64,000 bases of DNA from Lethocerus indicus (GCA_019843655.1 JACDQD010000102.1:6581501-6645500), one strand, 5' to 3'. Shown: positions 12,011 through 26,700, counted from the stretch's first letter. Notes: generated by a model from the letters alone, not told the origin. Numbers and translations: made by a program.

Positions 12011-12023
12011 TGAATAACTTCTA

Positions 12024-12029
12024 TTTATT
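12024..12029 (-). terminator. poly(A) signal of TAPT1
   Basis: AATAAA on the minus strand, about 210 bases after the TAPT1 stop codon at 12237. It is the first canonical hexamer I found there; assignment by position only. Confidence 0.5.
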
Positions 12030-12236
12030 TTATTTACTCCCAAAGAATATCTGAAATGCAAAATAATTCACAGTCCAGATAAGTCAGTAAAAGAAGAAAT
12101 TTTGAGAGGGAAGATGTTTGAATACAAACAAGCTACAATCTGCCTCACGGGGGAAAAAATACTTCACATTATTTTAAAAAGAAATCTTATTGTGAAGTAG
12201 AATATGTACAAAATAAAGTTAAATAAGTGACAAAAA

Positions 12237-15200
12237 TTAGTCAGGGGGTGAGTCAATGATGGTGGGGAGAGAGGGTTCAGACTCTGCCCTTTTCTTGCTG
12301 TCTGAAAGAGAGATGAGGTCTATGTTATGCTCTTGTTCCTGCTGCTGTTCCTCCTCAGCAGGCAAGCAACATTCATCTCCACCACCTACCCTCAGCATCT
12401 CTTCATTCAGGCACACATCATTCATGTTCACCTAAAACAAAGTAATATATTTTCCTTCCTTATATTATTCGTATAACAATTCACAGCTATGGACATACCC
12501 AATTGCCCTATATAAGCACTGAAAGAGAATTCACAGTAGCAATACAGTGACACCCTCTAGTGATCATTGTCCTCACTACATAATATTCTCAATTTTTTTA
12601 TATATTGAGCCCTTCAATAATAGTGTCCAAAAATATTAATTTCCAGAAGCATCAGTAATTATTCCACGTTTAATTCGTTTATATATAAAAAAATGGCATT
12701 GCACAACTATAATTAACTCCATATTGTTTTCAAAAATTGTTCCACAAATATACATAAATAAAAAAAGTCCTCCATGCATATATATGTCAAATACTTATAG
12801 TATTATTTATAACCTGTAAAAAGATCATACAAACATGTACACCTACCTATGTAGACCTAACATATACAAATATGTACTAAGAAAGACAACACAATAATAA
12901 ATACATTCTTTTATTTTTCTTACCTAAGTATAAACACTAATAACCAATTATAAAAACTCCAAGAAGTTCTTAATAACAGCTTTTAAAGTAAAATTTCAGT
13001 TTTTAAGGAATGATTACAGCTCCACCTATTACTGTTATAATTATAAAAGCACCAGTAATCCAAGGTACAATTTCCCCTTCATATTTGTCCTAAAAATTAC
13101 TGCCTACAGAAGTATTGTACACACAAATATATTTGTGCATCAAATGTAATAATGCATATACTGTTATTTTATATTTAACAGAATTATACATCCAGACATA
13201 CATTTATTGTACTGAAATATTTCATTAAATCACGAAAAAGAAATATAAATGTATATTGTTTTACATTAGCCTTATGTTACCAGTGTACACACAACCTTCC
13301 ATGGGCCTCTATCTTGCTACAAGACAACAGATTGTCAATTAAATACCATTGGTATTGTTTACTTTGTTTTATTGTTTCGTACTATATATACTAGAACATT
13401 GCGTTGATAGATGAAAGCAAGAGTTATTTTTAATTCAATATATTGAAGCCAGATAGAGAGCAACCACTCAAATCACACTGACAAATGTGAACACACAGCA
13501 GAGAGTTGATCATACATTTAGAGAGGAAGCTGAAAATATCTAAAACATTCTCTTATGAACATACTCCTATTTTTAATTTGTATAAACATTCCTGCATCCA
13601 GTACTGACTATGATAAAATCTAAAGGTGCAAAACAACAGAGAGGACAGGGGACAAGTGTGGTTATATTGTGGTCAGACATAATATAAATAATTTAAAATA
13701 ATTCTTAACTACAAAAATAGACACACAATTTATGTCAACTAAAATATGAATGATTTTAAATCTCTTACTGTAGGAAAGGAAAATTGTTACTGTAATAAGA
13801 ATCATATTTGTACCGTGCTGTTCGAAAATATTGGAGCAGTTCCTAGTGTATGTATTTGGTCATGTACTTGAGAAGGAGGTTCTTCAACTACTACAGTCTT
13901 CTTTTGTTGTCTAACATTGTTTGCAGGCCTGGTAGGACTTGTTGCTGAATCCTTTATCCCAGGACCACTGCAATTCTTTTCTTGTTGTTGCCTTTCCTGC
14001 ACAAAACAATATCATATCAATTTTTTGATTATAAAAAAATTTAAAAACATATTCCAATGGTGCTACAAAATATAAATGTGAAACATATTAACCTATTTTA
14101 AAAACATTTTAAAAAGTATAGTAAATGCTTAACTACAGTGAAATGATAAATAATTTATAAATGTAGAGAGGATGTGTGTGTGTATATGTGTGTGCAAATA
14201 CCCCCTCACCCAAATAATCAAATAAAATGTCAACATAGGTATAATGCACTTTCCTCCCACCCCCCCAAAAAAAAACAAGGAGAAAATTCAAATTTTCATA
14301 ACCCAAAATAAGAATTTGGAAATAATTATGTACCTTCATTATATAATTTACCTGATGGTTGTCAATGAGGTTGCAGGCAAAAGCTAGTATTAAAAGGTTG
14401 TTCAATATTCTGACAGAGGAGACAGTGAGGTAACCTAATACAGCCAACATGTGACCCACTAGCCCATTCACTTTCACAGAAGTTGCAAGTACCCGGATCA
14501 TAACAACTCCCAGTGGTAGAGGAATGAAACCCATTCTCCTTGCTACAAGGTCTGAGTGATCAGTAAATGCCTGTAAAATGACAACAGTGGATTGATTCTT
14601 ATTTAATCTCAACAGAAAAATCTGGAAGATAGTAATATTCGGAAAATCCACAACTTATTTCATATAGAATTAAATCAAGTATCCAAGAGGGGGAACTTAA
14701 TCTTAACTAGAATGAACAGTTCAAGAGCATAAAAATAGTGCTCAATTTGTTAAAGTTAAGAAGGCATATAATAAAAGTAAAATATTCTAATTCAACTGAT
14801 TACTATCTAACTTGGAGTAAGATTGCACATTCTAATAAATTATACCGCATTATACTTCTTTTAGTGAAATTATTAAATTATCAAACCTTATTCATTGCTA
14901 CATATTAATTACATTGAAATATCAAAATATTGACCAAAATGACCAAGATTATTAATTCATATTCACATTTTTTTGCCTTGTCTGAGTAAGGTCATATGCC
15001 AAAGACAGAGTGTAGTCCCTGTAGACATCAACAGGCAGTTCATTGAAGCGAGTGATAAAAGCATGCTTTATCCAATCAACAAGTAATTCAGCTAGCATCA
15101 CAAGAAAACAGTCAGGCACCATCACCAACAGCGTATCTAAATAACAATATTTAAGCATTACATATACACATAGTCACATGTAAAATATTAATAACTAATT

Positions 15201-17825
15201 AAACCACAGTAAATTTCCTTATGAAATATTAAACATGAAATTAATTATTCAATGGAATTGCATACAGACAATCATTTTACACAAGCAGATAAATAATAGA
15301 AATGCTGTGGTGCACTATTGATATAGTGCAGTATACTATATTCTCTTTACAAAAATATAAATGTAAAATAAAGACTATTATAGCATACATACCTTCTTTC
15401 CAAGCATACTCCTTCATTGTTTGAAGTACAACAACAAAAAGTAAAACAAAGAGGTGAAAACGTTCTCTGACATCGCTGCAAGCCACTTGAAATAAATTGT
15501 TCTTGTCAAATTTCTTAAAAACACTCCCTTTAAGTTCAACAAACTGTTCACAGAAAAATCATTAACGTTAATATAAATATTACATGCAAGAAACTAAAAT
15601 ATTATAAACATTCCACACTCCAACTTACATTATTAGATATCATAATAGTCAGAAGTGCTTTGTTACTAGAATTTATGGCAACATTCAGGGTTGTCGCCTG
15701 ACACAACACCAAGAAAGCATGAAGAACTAGAACATAGACTAAGGAAGAACAACTACTTCAAAAGACACAAATATCTTTCTTTTAACCTTCTTTGGAATAC
15801 TTGAACATTTTTACTACTATTTTATTATAACATAAACATGAACACATTTCACATTTGATGTAATACATATCCTTGAAACAAGAATTGTGTAATGAAAATC
15901 AAAGATCTATTTAACAGAAAAATGCAGCATGACCAAATAATGTTGTCAGCAATTAAAAAGGATACAGACATAAATGATTGCAAATAGCAGATGAGGAATT
16001 GTTCCAAGATGCTCTCTTCGTCTATCTCTCGGTTCCGTAGATGTCCAGAAAAGTGCATCAATGACATCTTGACCAAATGCAGAAAACAACCTATCACCAA
16101 CCTAACCCAATTCATACCTATGATTAATAGACACAGCATTTATATTTAAATATTATATAATTATATATGCTCCATCCTAAAAGGAGTGATGAACGAAAAA
16201 TGTACACTTAAAATTGTTAGTTTATGTATTTTCAAGTCACAAATTATTAATTCACTGATTTATCTAAGAAAAATCATCACCACATAAATTACAAGCAACA
16301 AATCAGAATACAGACAGAATTTTATTAATTATATTACTGCATCATACTGTTTCAAAAATGTTTTTTATCATAATTCATTATTATAATAAAAACAACAATA
16401 TATCTGTTTATTGTTTCATAAAAAAAATATATATATATATAAATACCTCAAGCATGTTGTAGAAGATGTACAGTTTAATGACAGATTGACTTTTAATCAA
16501 ATGATACATCATAGACGTATCAACGAAAGACATTAAGGAACTACACACTATGAGGATACAACCTTTGAGTAGGTCACATATTTCAGCAGGTTTCAGCAAA
16601 CTATTAGATTTCTTCCTAAAAAAAGCCACACAAAATCTGAATGTCCTGTTTAGGTGTATCAATATTTTTTGCCTAAATTGCACTACAACATAACCATGAA
16701 AAATTTGTCAAAAAGGAATAGGCAATACTCAATTGTGATATTAATTAAATATTTATAATTTATTTCAACTTAATCAAAATTTTGATTAATCAAAATTATA
16801 ATGCCATTTAAAGAAAAAAACATAGATACTTGAATGTATTTTTTCAATTCATTTTTAAGTAAAAAATTGTAAATTTGTTTAAATTCTTTGTTATGTGTTA
16901 TAACAGTCAACATCCATAACTAACACAACAAAGTTCTTACTTCTGAAAACCAAAATTATAGAGCATTCCTTAGTGAAATGTAAGGAAACTATTACATAGA
17001 CTTTCAATGGTTCATGGTGTAAAAGTGTCTACTTGTTATAAAACAAAAATAATGAGGCCATACATGTAGTTCTGAATATCATGTTTCATAACATTTATCA
17101 ATAGCAGACAAAAATCACTACATCACTTACCCAAAACACATTTGAAAAGGTCTGATAATTAGCGCCCAAAGTGCCAAAATAAAACGAACAGGTAGAAATG
17201 TATAAACAAACAGGAATGAATCAGCACACTGGAATAAACACATACATACAGAAAAAATAATTATGAAAATATGATATAATGTTGAGTACATCTGTTTATG
17301 TCTAATGTCAAACTATCAGTACTAACTTCTTACATACACCAAAGCAATAATTGTTCAAATACAAAATAAAAAGTATACTCCAATTACCTGCATAAAGCCA
17401 TAAATCATGAATTTTTCGACTTCACGTGGTATTTTCATAAAAGAATAAACCTTTTCTCTTCGTGCTGAGTACTGTTCTTCATCATGTTCTAAAATATATC
17501 CTCTAGTCAACTCAACTTTAAGAAACTGGAATAAGGACGGAGCAGTACTTTCTCTAACTATAAAAGATCAATTAATAACATATGTAAGACACCAAACGTG
17601 TATACATTCACAAAGCATTCCTAATTACAAAAGCATGGAATTATTTCAGTTCTGACCAGTTGAAGGATCTGGTTTTAGTAGCTTGTACTTCTGTTCAGAT
17701 TTTGACCTAGGTCTTGGGAGATATATTTCCTCTACTCTATTCATGGCATAATTTGGATCGGCTGTAGTCGATATGGAACGAAACTTTATTTTCTTTTCGG
17801 TCGAATTGGTTTCCATTTCTGACAT
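12237..17825 (-). CDS. Tapt1: TAPT1 family transmembrane protein
   Basis: Homologue of transmembrane anterior posterior transformation protein 1, a multipass protein linked in vertebrates to primary cilia, ER/Golgi trafficking and axial patterning. Eleven coding exons: 17657-17825, 17388-17557, 17131-17228, 16447-16615, 15966-16101, 15629-15726, 15393-15543, 14967-15136, 14352-14570, 13814-13996, 12237-12431. All junctions are GT-AG and in phase, giving 585 residues (human about 567). Diagnostic segments include VELTRGYILEHDEEQYSARR (exon 2), SMMYHLIKSQSVIKLYIFYN (exon 4), GSVFKKFDKNNLFQ (exon 7) and VARRMGFIPLPLGV (exon 9), with hydrophobic helices in exons 3-9. The tail (residues about 461-585) is polar, Gln/Glu-rich and probably disordered. 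If the exon 10 donor is not used, translation stops at 13802-13804 after STVQI, giving about 525 residues. The gene is divergent from SMOX. Confidence 0.95.
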
Positions 17826-18749
17826 TTTCGAATAGAGAAATGTTTATGAAATTGGAAAACAACGAATATAAAATCCTTCAGGAGAAGAATGCTTCGACAC
17901 GTCGTTATTGTAGAAAAATAGCGTCATGAAAGTGCATTTAAAACATAGATTGGAACCATTCTCATTCTGCCTAATTGTTTTGGTGACACTGCCTCTTCCA
18001 ACAGGTTATAATACACAGTTGTTAAACCTCCACGCTTATCACAGACATACTTTATAATCATTGTTGCCACTACACTCCATTATTTTAATCCTAATAACTA
18101 CATATATCATTTAATAGCTAACTGTATTCATTCTTAATAGGTGTGTATAAGTGTACTAATGAATGTCAGAGGGACCTACATTTTTACACAGTTATAAAAC
18201 GGAATTGCATACAACTAATGAATTATGCGCGAAGGGTCCCTACTGGTGTGCCGATAATTGTCTACTTAAAAAAACTCATGATATTATTGGTAAAAATAGA
18301 ATATAAATGGAATGTATTTCCATAAATTGTCTACATGGAAGACTAGAAAAATCCAAGTAATAGTTATAGCTGGCACCTTTTGTAACATTTGAATTAAGAA
18401 TCGTACATACAGAATGAAAAATTGACCTCGGATACATTTAAAAATAATAGTTATTAAAAAAGTTTCAATACAAACAAAATAAAGTCTTATTTTTTAAGGA
18501 AGGTTAGTTTTATTAAAAACATTTTTACAGCTTACTTAAATAAAATTACTGAATATAAAACAAATTATTTATTTTCATAAATAAAATAAAATGATGCAGC
18601 GTGGAGTATTAAAAAGGAAAACTATTTTTAATTGGGAAATTTTAAATACACCGAAATATTGAAATTAATAAAGTGGGGGAATTTTGTGGAGCAGCGAGTG
18701 ATGGCGACGGCACTGCAGCACTAAGTAAGCAGGTTATGCAAAGTGCGAA
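17826..18749. promoter_or_regulatory. shared upstream region of TAPT1 and SMOX
   Basis: 924 bases separate the two divergent start codons. The left and central parts are AT-rich; the last 80 bases before SMOX are richer in G and C and hold two uORFs. No TATA box or initiator can be assigned with confidence. Confidence 0.5.
18701..18724 (+). promoter_or_regulatory. uORF 1 of SMOX (7 codons)
   Basis: ATG with G at -3 and G at +4 (strong context) encodes MATALQH and stops at TAA. It ends 25 bases before the SMOX start. It acts only if the transcript begins upstream of 18701, which the sequence does not prove. Confidence 0.5.
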
Positions 18750-18759
18750 ATGGCCCTAG
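18736..18759 (+). promoter_or_regulatory. uORF 2 of SMOX, overlapping its start codon
   Basis: ATG with G at -3 encodes MQSAKWP and ends in TAG at 18757-18759, past the SMOX ATG (18750) in a different frame. Ribosomes that use it cannot simply reinitiate downstream at the main start, so it should lower SMOX translation. Confidence 0.5.
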
Positions 18760-21700
18760 AAGAGCCTCCGCCTGATAAGAAATGTAAAATAATAATAATT
18801 GGGGCCGGGATGGCCGGTCTTTCAGCGGCAAACCACTTGGTTAAAAACAACGTCACCGACTTTATTGTTCTCGAATCTAGGAATCGTATAGGTGGGAGGA
18901 TAGTATCAATAGAAGCAGGTAACCAAACCAATGTTTGCATTTTGATATTATCCTTTTATTTACTTTTTACTCAATTATTACTCAAAACTATTTAATTATT
19001 GCATTTCAGAAAGTTTGTGGTAACACTATACTCGAATTTCCTAGTGTTGACATTTGACATGCAATGATTTCCTTATATATTCAATGAACGAATGGAATAT
19101 CCTTGAATGTTAATGAGAAAACACTGGTTTTATGGTAGCATTTTAGTAATAGTGTGTACGTAATAGTATTTTTTCATATGTTAGATACCATAGGAATTGC
19201 GAGAAAGGTAGAAATCTGTGAGATTTGATATATATTCTTCTATCCTGCTCACTTTATATAATTATTTTATTTACAGCTTAGAAATGTTTTCAAATATAAA
19301 ATTGACCCTGGTTTGTTGCTCGAGGTTATTTAATATTAGGATAAATATAGTCTTTTATTATGAAATATGAACTTTCATAAGTTTCTACGATATATTTTTA
19401 TTCAAAATTTATACCAGGGCCTGTAAATTTGTCAGTTTTTGTTATTTTTAATGGGTAGACTTCATTACAGTGGTGCTATAATATTATGACATGACTACAG
19501 GAATTTCTTTTAAAGCTCTGTGGAAATTCTATATATTTGAATAATGAAAAAGATCTCTAATTAACTCCAAATCACATTCAAAACAAAAATTTGTTTGATT
19601 GTAACAAAATGTTATGTTTGATGCCATTATATACATTTTTTAATTTCCCTAGAAAAAATTCTCACCTTCAAGAGGAACTGTGCTTAACCTCCTCTTTGCC
19701 TTTAGTATTGATCTTCCAGTATATTCCATTATTAATCTCATTTGATATGACATATAATATTAGATTCTTCCATCTGGAATAGAAAATATTATATAAATAT
19801 TGCTATAAAACTCAAGTGCATAACAACCTAAGTTACCGATTGCACTATATAAGCAAAGAGAAAAAAGTAATATAAAACTCAAATTTTTGTTAGAGCTTAG
19901 GAATATATTTTTAAAAACAAATATAACATTTAAATTTTTTTAAAAAAATTATAGTATGTTTATATCTTAACTTAAGTCTGTTATTATTACGACATTGTTA
20001 CACATATACCTACGTAATAATATACTTATATACTTAATTCTATAGATGGTGTCAAACTAGAACTTGGTGCTAACTGGATTCATGGTGTCCTTGGAAATCC
20101 AATATATGAAATGGCTGTGTCTAATGGTCTTGTAAATATTGTTAACATTCCCAAACCACATAAAATTGTTGCTTCCACGGAAGAAGGAAAGCAAGTACCT
20201 TTTTCAGTTCTTCAGGTTAGTAAAATTACAGGGAAGCCAGTATATATTCAAATGTTTGCTTATTTAAATAATTTCACTGTTTTTTTCAAATGTGATAAAG
20301 CATACAAGTATTGAAGGTCACCTTCATTTCACAGGAAGTATATGAGGCATACATGTGTTTTTTACACCGATGTGAAGAATACTTTCTGTGCCAGTACCTA
20401 CCCCCTACTGGAGTAGATAGTGTAGGAGAACATATTGAACTCGAAGTAGAACTTTACCTTGAACGAACACTCAATCAAGGAGACAGAAATCTGAGGAGAG
20501 CCATATTCGATTGTCTTTTGAAACGTGAAACTTGCATAAGTGGTTGTACATCAATGTCTGAAATAGACCTTTTAGAACTCGGTAGTTATACCGAACTCCA
20601 AGGAGGAAATATAGTGTTGCCATCTGGTTACAGCAGCATTTTAGAACCTGTTTCAAGACTCATTCCTGAAGGGAAGATACTGAAAAAACATACTGTTTCG
20701 AACATTTATTGGGGTGGAAATTGGAATTCTCAAAATGAAGACAGTGATAGTTCATCTGATGACTCTGATAGGACTGTGACAGGCTGCCAGGAAAGCTCTT
20801 TGCCAACTGTTAAAAATGATGATAGTCCCACTTACAATTGTTCAGTTCAAGTAGTTTGTGAAAATGGTGCCAAATTTTATGCTGATCATATTATATGTAC
20901 TCTACCTCTGGGTGTTTTAAAAGAAAAAGCCAACACCATTTTTTCACCAAAGTTACCAGAATATAAACTGGAGTCAATTGAAAAATTGTTGTTCGGAACG
21001 GTTGACAAAATATTTTTGATGTATGAGAGGCCTTTTCTGAATCCAGACATATCGGAAGTAATGCTGCTTTGGAACTGCCAAACTGAGTCTAAAGGTTAAT
21101 ACTCATTTAGTAATTAATAAATTATAAAATTTATTTATGACTGAATCAAGTTACATAAACCAGCTGTACAATGTTTTAAACATTTTGTTTAAACTATAAC
21201 TTATGTTTAAGTTATATATAGTTACCATTATTACCTATGATTGTCATTAGATATTCCAAAGTTTGCCTGGAGAAAAGGCCAAAATAATACATAATATGAT
21301 GTTAAACATTTTGAAAGCAATGATATTTATATATCATCTTGCACTAACACTTTGGAACCCACAGTAATCAGATAATTTTTTCTACATATCTCATGAAAGT
21401 TCTTTAAATTAAGTAGGGCATCAGTATGTATCTTTCAAGCTGAAATAGAGACAAAGATTTCATAGAGAAGTATTTCAAGACACATCATCCTGTAGTTATT
21501 CTTCTGTAAAAAATTTTGGGTTTCATTCAAGGAAACGTAACACAACTATTTACTTGTGGTCATTATGAAAATAATTTAAACACATGTTGCAGGAAATGTA
21601 ATGACTTCAGTAACCTTTTAAAAACCTAAGTACCTAATATTGTTTTATAGTGTAACCTATTTTTTCATGATATGAAAATTCTTTTTAATTCCAAACCTTC

Positions 21701-23530
21701 AATCCTGCCTCATTATTAAGCAAGTGTCATGGCAACCATAACAACTCGCATATAATAAAATTAGTTTATTATTGAATCCAAATACATAGTGTGAATACAT
21801 TGTGTTCAAAGACATACATAAAATGCATAAAATATTTAAGAACTGATGGTGCATTGTTTAGGTAAATCACTAATTTCACATATTCTAGTACTGAATAATA
21901 TTTATTCAGCAATAATAGATTATTTTTGCTAGATGATATGGAAGATTCCTGGTATAAAAAGATATACTCATTTTCAAAAGTTAGTGAAACTGTTCTTTTG
22001 GGATGGGTATCTGGCAGAGAGGCGGAGTACATGGAAACCTTGTCAGATCAAGTTGTAGCTGACAAATGTACAGAAATACTAAGAAAGTTCCTGAATGACC
22101 CATTTGTGCCTAAACCTAAATACTGCATACGGTAAGAGTATTCTCCTTGATATTACGCTTATTTCTATGTAGTTTGAATTTTAACAAATAAGCCAACAAT
22201 TCTAATGAAATATGATTAATTAATATAATGGTTAAATTTAGAACAAAATATCTATTTTCATTTTACTAACCCAAAATAGCTACAACAGTATGTATAAAAT
22301 GACCATGTCAATGATATGTCAAACTTGTGATTGTTAATTGAGAATTAAACTTGCTACTATTGTTGCATATTTTATGATTTGTATTATTAAAAATTAGTAT
22401 AAGGCTACAAAATTATGAAAGGAGTTATATATTTCATTTTTATAGGACACATTGGTACAAGGAGCCAAATACTAAGGGGTCCTATACTAGCATAGCAGTT
22501 GGAGCAAGTCAGTGTGACATTGAAGCAATTGCTCAACCTTTATATTCAAATTCATCTCTGACTAAGGTATTTCATTAAGTAAATGTCTAAACTATTGTTA
22601 ACCATTGTTTGGTATTTTTAAGAAATAATACATCGTTATTTAACACTTAACATATATATAACATAGATTTCCATTAACTAGTTAGAACAGTGAAGTAAAC
22701 AATTTTTATTCAGTTGGGATTTCCAGATATATTTACATATCATATGTTATTCTGTCATATTTCACACTGTTCTTCTGTATAGTCAAATATGTATACTGTA
22801 CGGATGTATACTGTTTTGCTAGAAGTTAAATGTTCTTAAAACCAAAAGACGCAAGAATTATGTTTGAATTATATATGTAAAATATTGAAGAGTACAATTT
22901 ATGTCTTTAAAACTAAAATATTTCAATGAATATTAAAAGAAGTTACCTCATTTGTTAAAAGATTTGTGATTTACTGTATTCCATTTAAATGTGTGGATCC
23001 CCAGTTATTTGTAATTATTTTCAGGTTATGAGGACTTGTAGCTATTTGAACTGTGAATCCTGATTGGCACATTCATTATCTTATCATATAAAGTGGTCCC
23101 AATCAGAAGATATAAAAAACTTTAATTCCATTTGTGTAGTCGTTTTTAATCTATATTTAATTGTTTATTTATTACCCATATGTTTTTTGATCTGACTATT
23201 GTAGCACAAACAAAAAGTACTACTTTTTGGGACCTTTGTCATTTGTTCTTGATATTTCTAAGCTTATCTCAAGTGAAAGAATTATGTTATTAAAATTTAA
23301 TGTTTTCAATATGCATGAACTATTTGTTTTAGCCTGTTGTACTGTTTGCTGGTGAACATACACATTGTACCTTCTACTCTACAGTCCATGGTGCTTATCT
23401 GACAGGTAGAGCATGTGCCCAAACATTGCTGCAGACTTCTGAACCTGCTCAAAATCTAATCGTTGAATGTTCAGGTACAAACGACCTCAGCTCCTGGATA
23501 CAAGGTATATCCCTTGATGATCCTTCTTAG
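18750..23530 (+). CDS. Smox: spermine oxidase-like flavin amine oxidase
   Basis: FAD-dependent polyamine oxidase that would convert spermine to spermidine, 3-aminopropanal and hydrogen peroxide. Six exons: 18750-18918, 20046-20215, 20335-21094, 21933-22131, 22446-22566, 23333-23530. They give 538 residues (human SMOX 555). Visible landmarks are the FAD dinucleotide motif IIGAGMAGL (16-24), an E-S-R-N-R-I-G-G-R block, WIHG (67-70) with the active-site-region His, the catalytic-type Lys in GTVDKIFL (K338), and the C-terminal FAD motif [15 protein letters not shown]. An acidic Ser/Asp-rich insert (about residues 244-275) matches the variable loop that marks SMOX rather than acetylpolyamine oxidase. 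There is no signal peptide or C-terminal peroxisomal SKL (the end is DDPS), so it is probably cytosolic or nuclear. Two uORFs precede it. Substrate choice between spermine and acetylpolyamines is inferred from similarity only. Confidence 0.95.
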
Positions 23531-23780
23531 ACATCTTTATGGATATTATTAATTCTCTGTAAAGTTTATTATTTGATTGCATATTATTCTTTTATTATGT
23601 ATATATGTATAGATTATTTTTTTTAAATGCAAAAATTTATAAAAGTATTAATTTATAAATGCTTACATGTCCATGTAAATTTTTACATGTATCCCTTTAT
23701 GTGTATATAAACATGTATGTAAGTATTACTCATACATATGTAAGTACATGAGGGGCATATTCAAGTTTAAGGACTAGTTG

Positions 23781-23786
23781 AATAAA
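23781..23786 (+). terminator. poly(A) signal of SMOX
   Basis: AATAAA about 250 bases after the SMOX stop codon; assigned by position. Confidence 0.5.
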
Positions 23787-26700
23787 AACTTTGTGAAATA
23801 TTTTTATGAGTATTTACTTTAATAGATCTACATGAAGGCAGGTTTTTATTAGTTAATGCTACAAAATAATGCCATTATATAATTTTTGTATTTGGCTTCT
23901 TATTAGGAAATATCAGTTCTAATCCTTAATTTGCACTGTACTAAATCCACGAACTTTTGAGAAGCTCCTCACTGTATCTCTGTATTTCCGGAACCCATGA
24001 ATATTTTCTTGTACAATTTCATTAGGGTGGAATTATTTAATTTTCCTCCTTAACATGACCAATTGTTTTGGTTTAAACTGTGGAATCCAATTACAACTAA
24101 TCCTTTTATATACATATCATAAATGAAATTTATACTTTCTTTAATAACTAAAGTATTTCAAGAAGACTTGACTCTTAAATAGTTATCTACTTTGCTACAC
24201 TCATATTAGCTATTCGAATAGTGATACCTTTATAGGATTCCGCTGCTGAACCTAAATAATTAAAATTAGAAGTCCTGATGTGAAATCTTAATAATTTTTA
24301 AGTTATTTAGATTACAGCAAAATAAATTAAAACTTATTTAACTAACTTATTTAGCTTTAATGTTCTTATATAATTAAAATTGCACTGTCTGCAATTATAC
24401 ATGTGAATTTTGTATTTAAATGGCTTGCTTAGTAAATAAGTTAAGCACATTTAATACAAAATTTAGTTTTAGCAATTACAAGAAGTTATGAAAATGGGTT
24501 CTAAATGTTTACATTTTAGTAATTGACTTGTATTTAGTTTAGATATTGGAGTGACAAAATGGCAAGCTGTGATGATATGTGAATTTTATAATACTTTTTA
24601 TTATACCAAAACTTTTGTAAGATACCATTCTCCTACTAGTCTCTCTTATTATATAACAATTTCTATTAATGTAAATACAGAATTAATTTATTGAACCTAG
24701 TCAGTGTCTCAGTTTTAGCATTGAAGCAAATATGAGTTTCAAATTTTAAGTGTACAGCTAACTTGGTGTATGCAAAATTGAACTGCATTTAGTGATCTTC
24801 ACTAGTTGGAACTTTATACAACAATATATGGCTTTATTGTAGTTACCAGAAATTCTTCTTCAAACCAGAATAATTTTTGCTTTTTTCCGTAATATTTTCA
24901 AGTGCTGTACTTATTGTAATTTATCAGCTATATAATTTTATTTTTCTGAGCCTCAAATGGAGTGCTACAGCTATTTTTGTAGTCTTTCATATGCATTAGC
25001 TTAAATCAAAAATTGCATTTTGGTTAAATAAAAAGCATTTAATAGATAAAATAATATTATTAATTCCTCTACTTGTATCATTATTTATCATTACATGTAA
25101 TAAATTCTCAAAATAAAAAGTAAAACTTGTTTAACGACATAAAACTAAATATCCAATTTTATTTTACTAAAATTTTATTATTATTGAAGAGACTGTATTA
25201 TCAACTTAAAAAATTCTAGGTTTTGTACTTCAGTACAAATTTCTATGGAATATAATTTTCTTTCACTTTACTGTCAAAATAATTCATCAAAATTCTTAAC
25301 ACAGATTCAAATAATAGTTTGAAATCTTAAAATAGATTCGAATATTCTAAATAGAAAACATAACTCTTCTAGTATCCTTAGAACATGAGAATACAAATAA
25401 AAAGTCACTTCTTTTTTCATGTGAAATGAAATTTAACAAAAGTGATCATTTTATTTCGATATAAAGATATTTTTTAACCAATATTTAACACATTCATGAT
25501 TTGAAAAAATAATATAAACATTTTTTTTCTTTTTTGTCTTTATTTGTATCAATTTATTTTGAAAACCTATATTATATCGACATAACAGAAACATATAAAA
25601 CCATATATATAAATATACAATTACTGTTTGTTTTATTTTTTTTATATAAAAGTATATCTAGTGCTATTTTACATACAGACAAAAATTAAAAATGTATTTT
25701 GAGATTATTTTTGTATACAACACAACAAAAACAATAGGTTGGCTGAGAACAACCTATTAACTGATAAACTTTCACAAATGCATGCTTCATCCAGCCATTT
25801 ATGATTAGGGATAAAATGAACATATCCAAAATGTAGCATCTTTTTTACAAATGTTTTAAAATCAAAACAGCAGCTTATGTTAATTTCAAATTTACAAAAT
25901 ATTTTATTATATCTATATACTGTGATATTTAATATAAATTTGTGAGTTAATAAGGCTAAGTTCATTTTATTTGAAGATTTCACAGCAACTCAAACTGGGT
26001 TTTTAAAAAAATAAAAAATATAACTTTTTGGTTTAGTATTGGTAACAACATTTCTGCATCTCATGCTTAATATTTTAAAATGTGTATGTGTATGTATTTA
26101 TATATACACACATGCATACACTAATTAGTGCATTTCTGTCAACATTAATTTTTCAAGTAATATTAAATAAGTGAAAGAGAGGTAGTTTTCACATTCTCAA
26201 TAATATGTGAATACACAGCATTCATATCAAGGCTCCTAATATGACATAAGTTTAGCTAGTCTAACTAATTTTATGTACAATACATTCATAACAATCCACT
26301 ATGATCACATATTCTACAAGACCTATATGTTCAATTAAAATAGAAGTTATATAAAAATATGTCAAATCCTATACTAATTGAGCAGACTGATTAAAGCAGT
26401 TATACAAGTAAATAAAAGAGTGGCCAGCATACTAACAAATATTAAGGAAACTGGAAAATAAGTAAAAGTTTACAAAATGTTTGTGTTTATAATGTTAGAT
26501 AAATAATTATCAATTATTTTCATTGCTTTTGCATGTAAATATTAAATTTCCAAGCCAAATTCATGAACAAAATTAGCCATTAAATTATATATATGATATC
26601 ATGCTATAATACTTACATACTTTATTATAGCATAAAACCAGAGAACATTTAAATATTCTTGCTATAAAAAATAATTCCTACAAGTACAATTAGAATTGTA

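Noticed and set aside
14133..14651. Single 172-codon ORF as an independent gene
   Set aside because: Its middle is TAPT1 exon 9 (14352-14570); both ends are translated introns.
18336..18357. miR-7-like TGGAAGACTAG
   Set aside because: Only 11 bases match the mature microRNA, and no hairpin partner was seen nearby.
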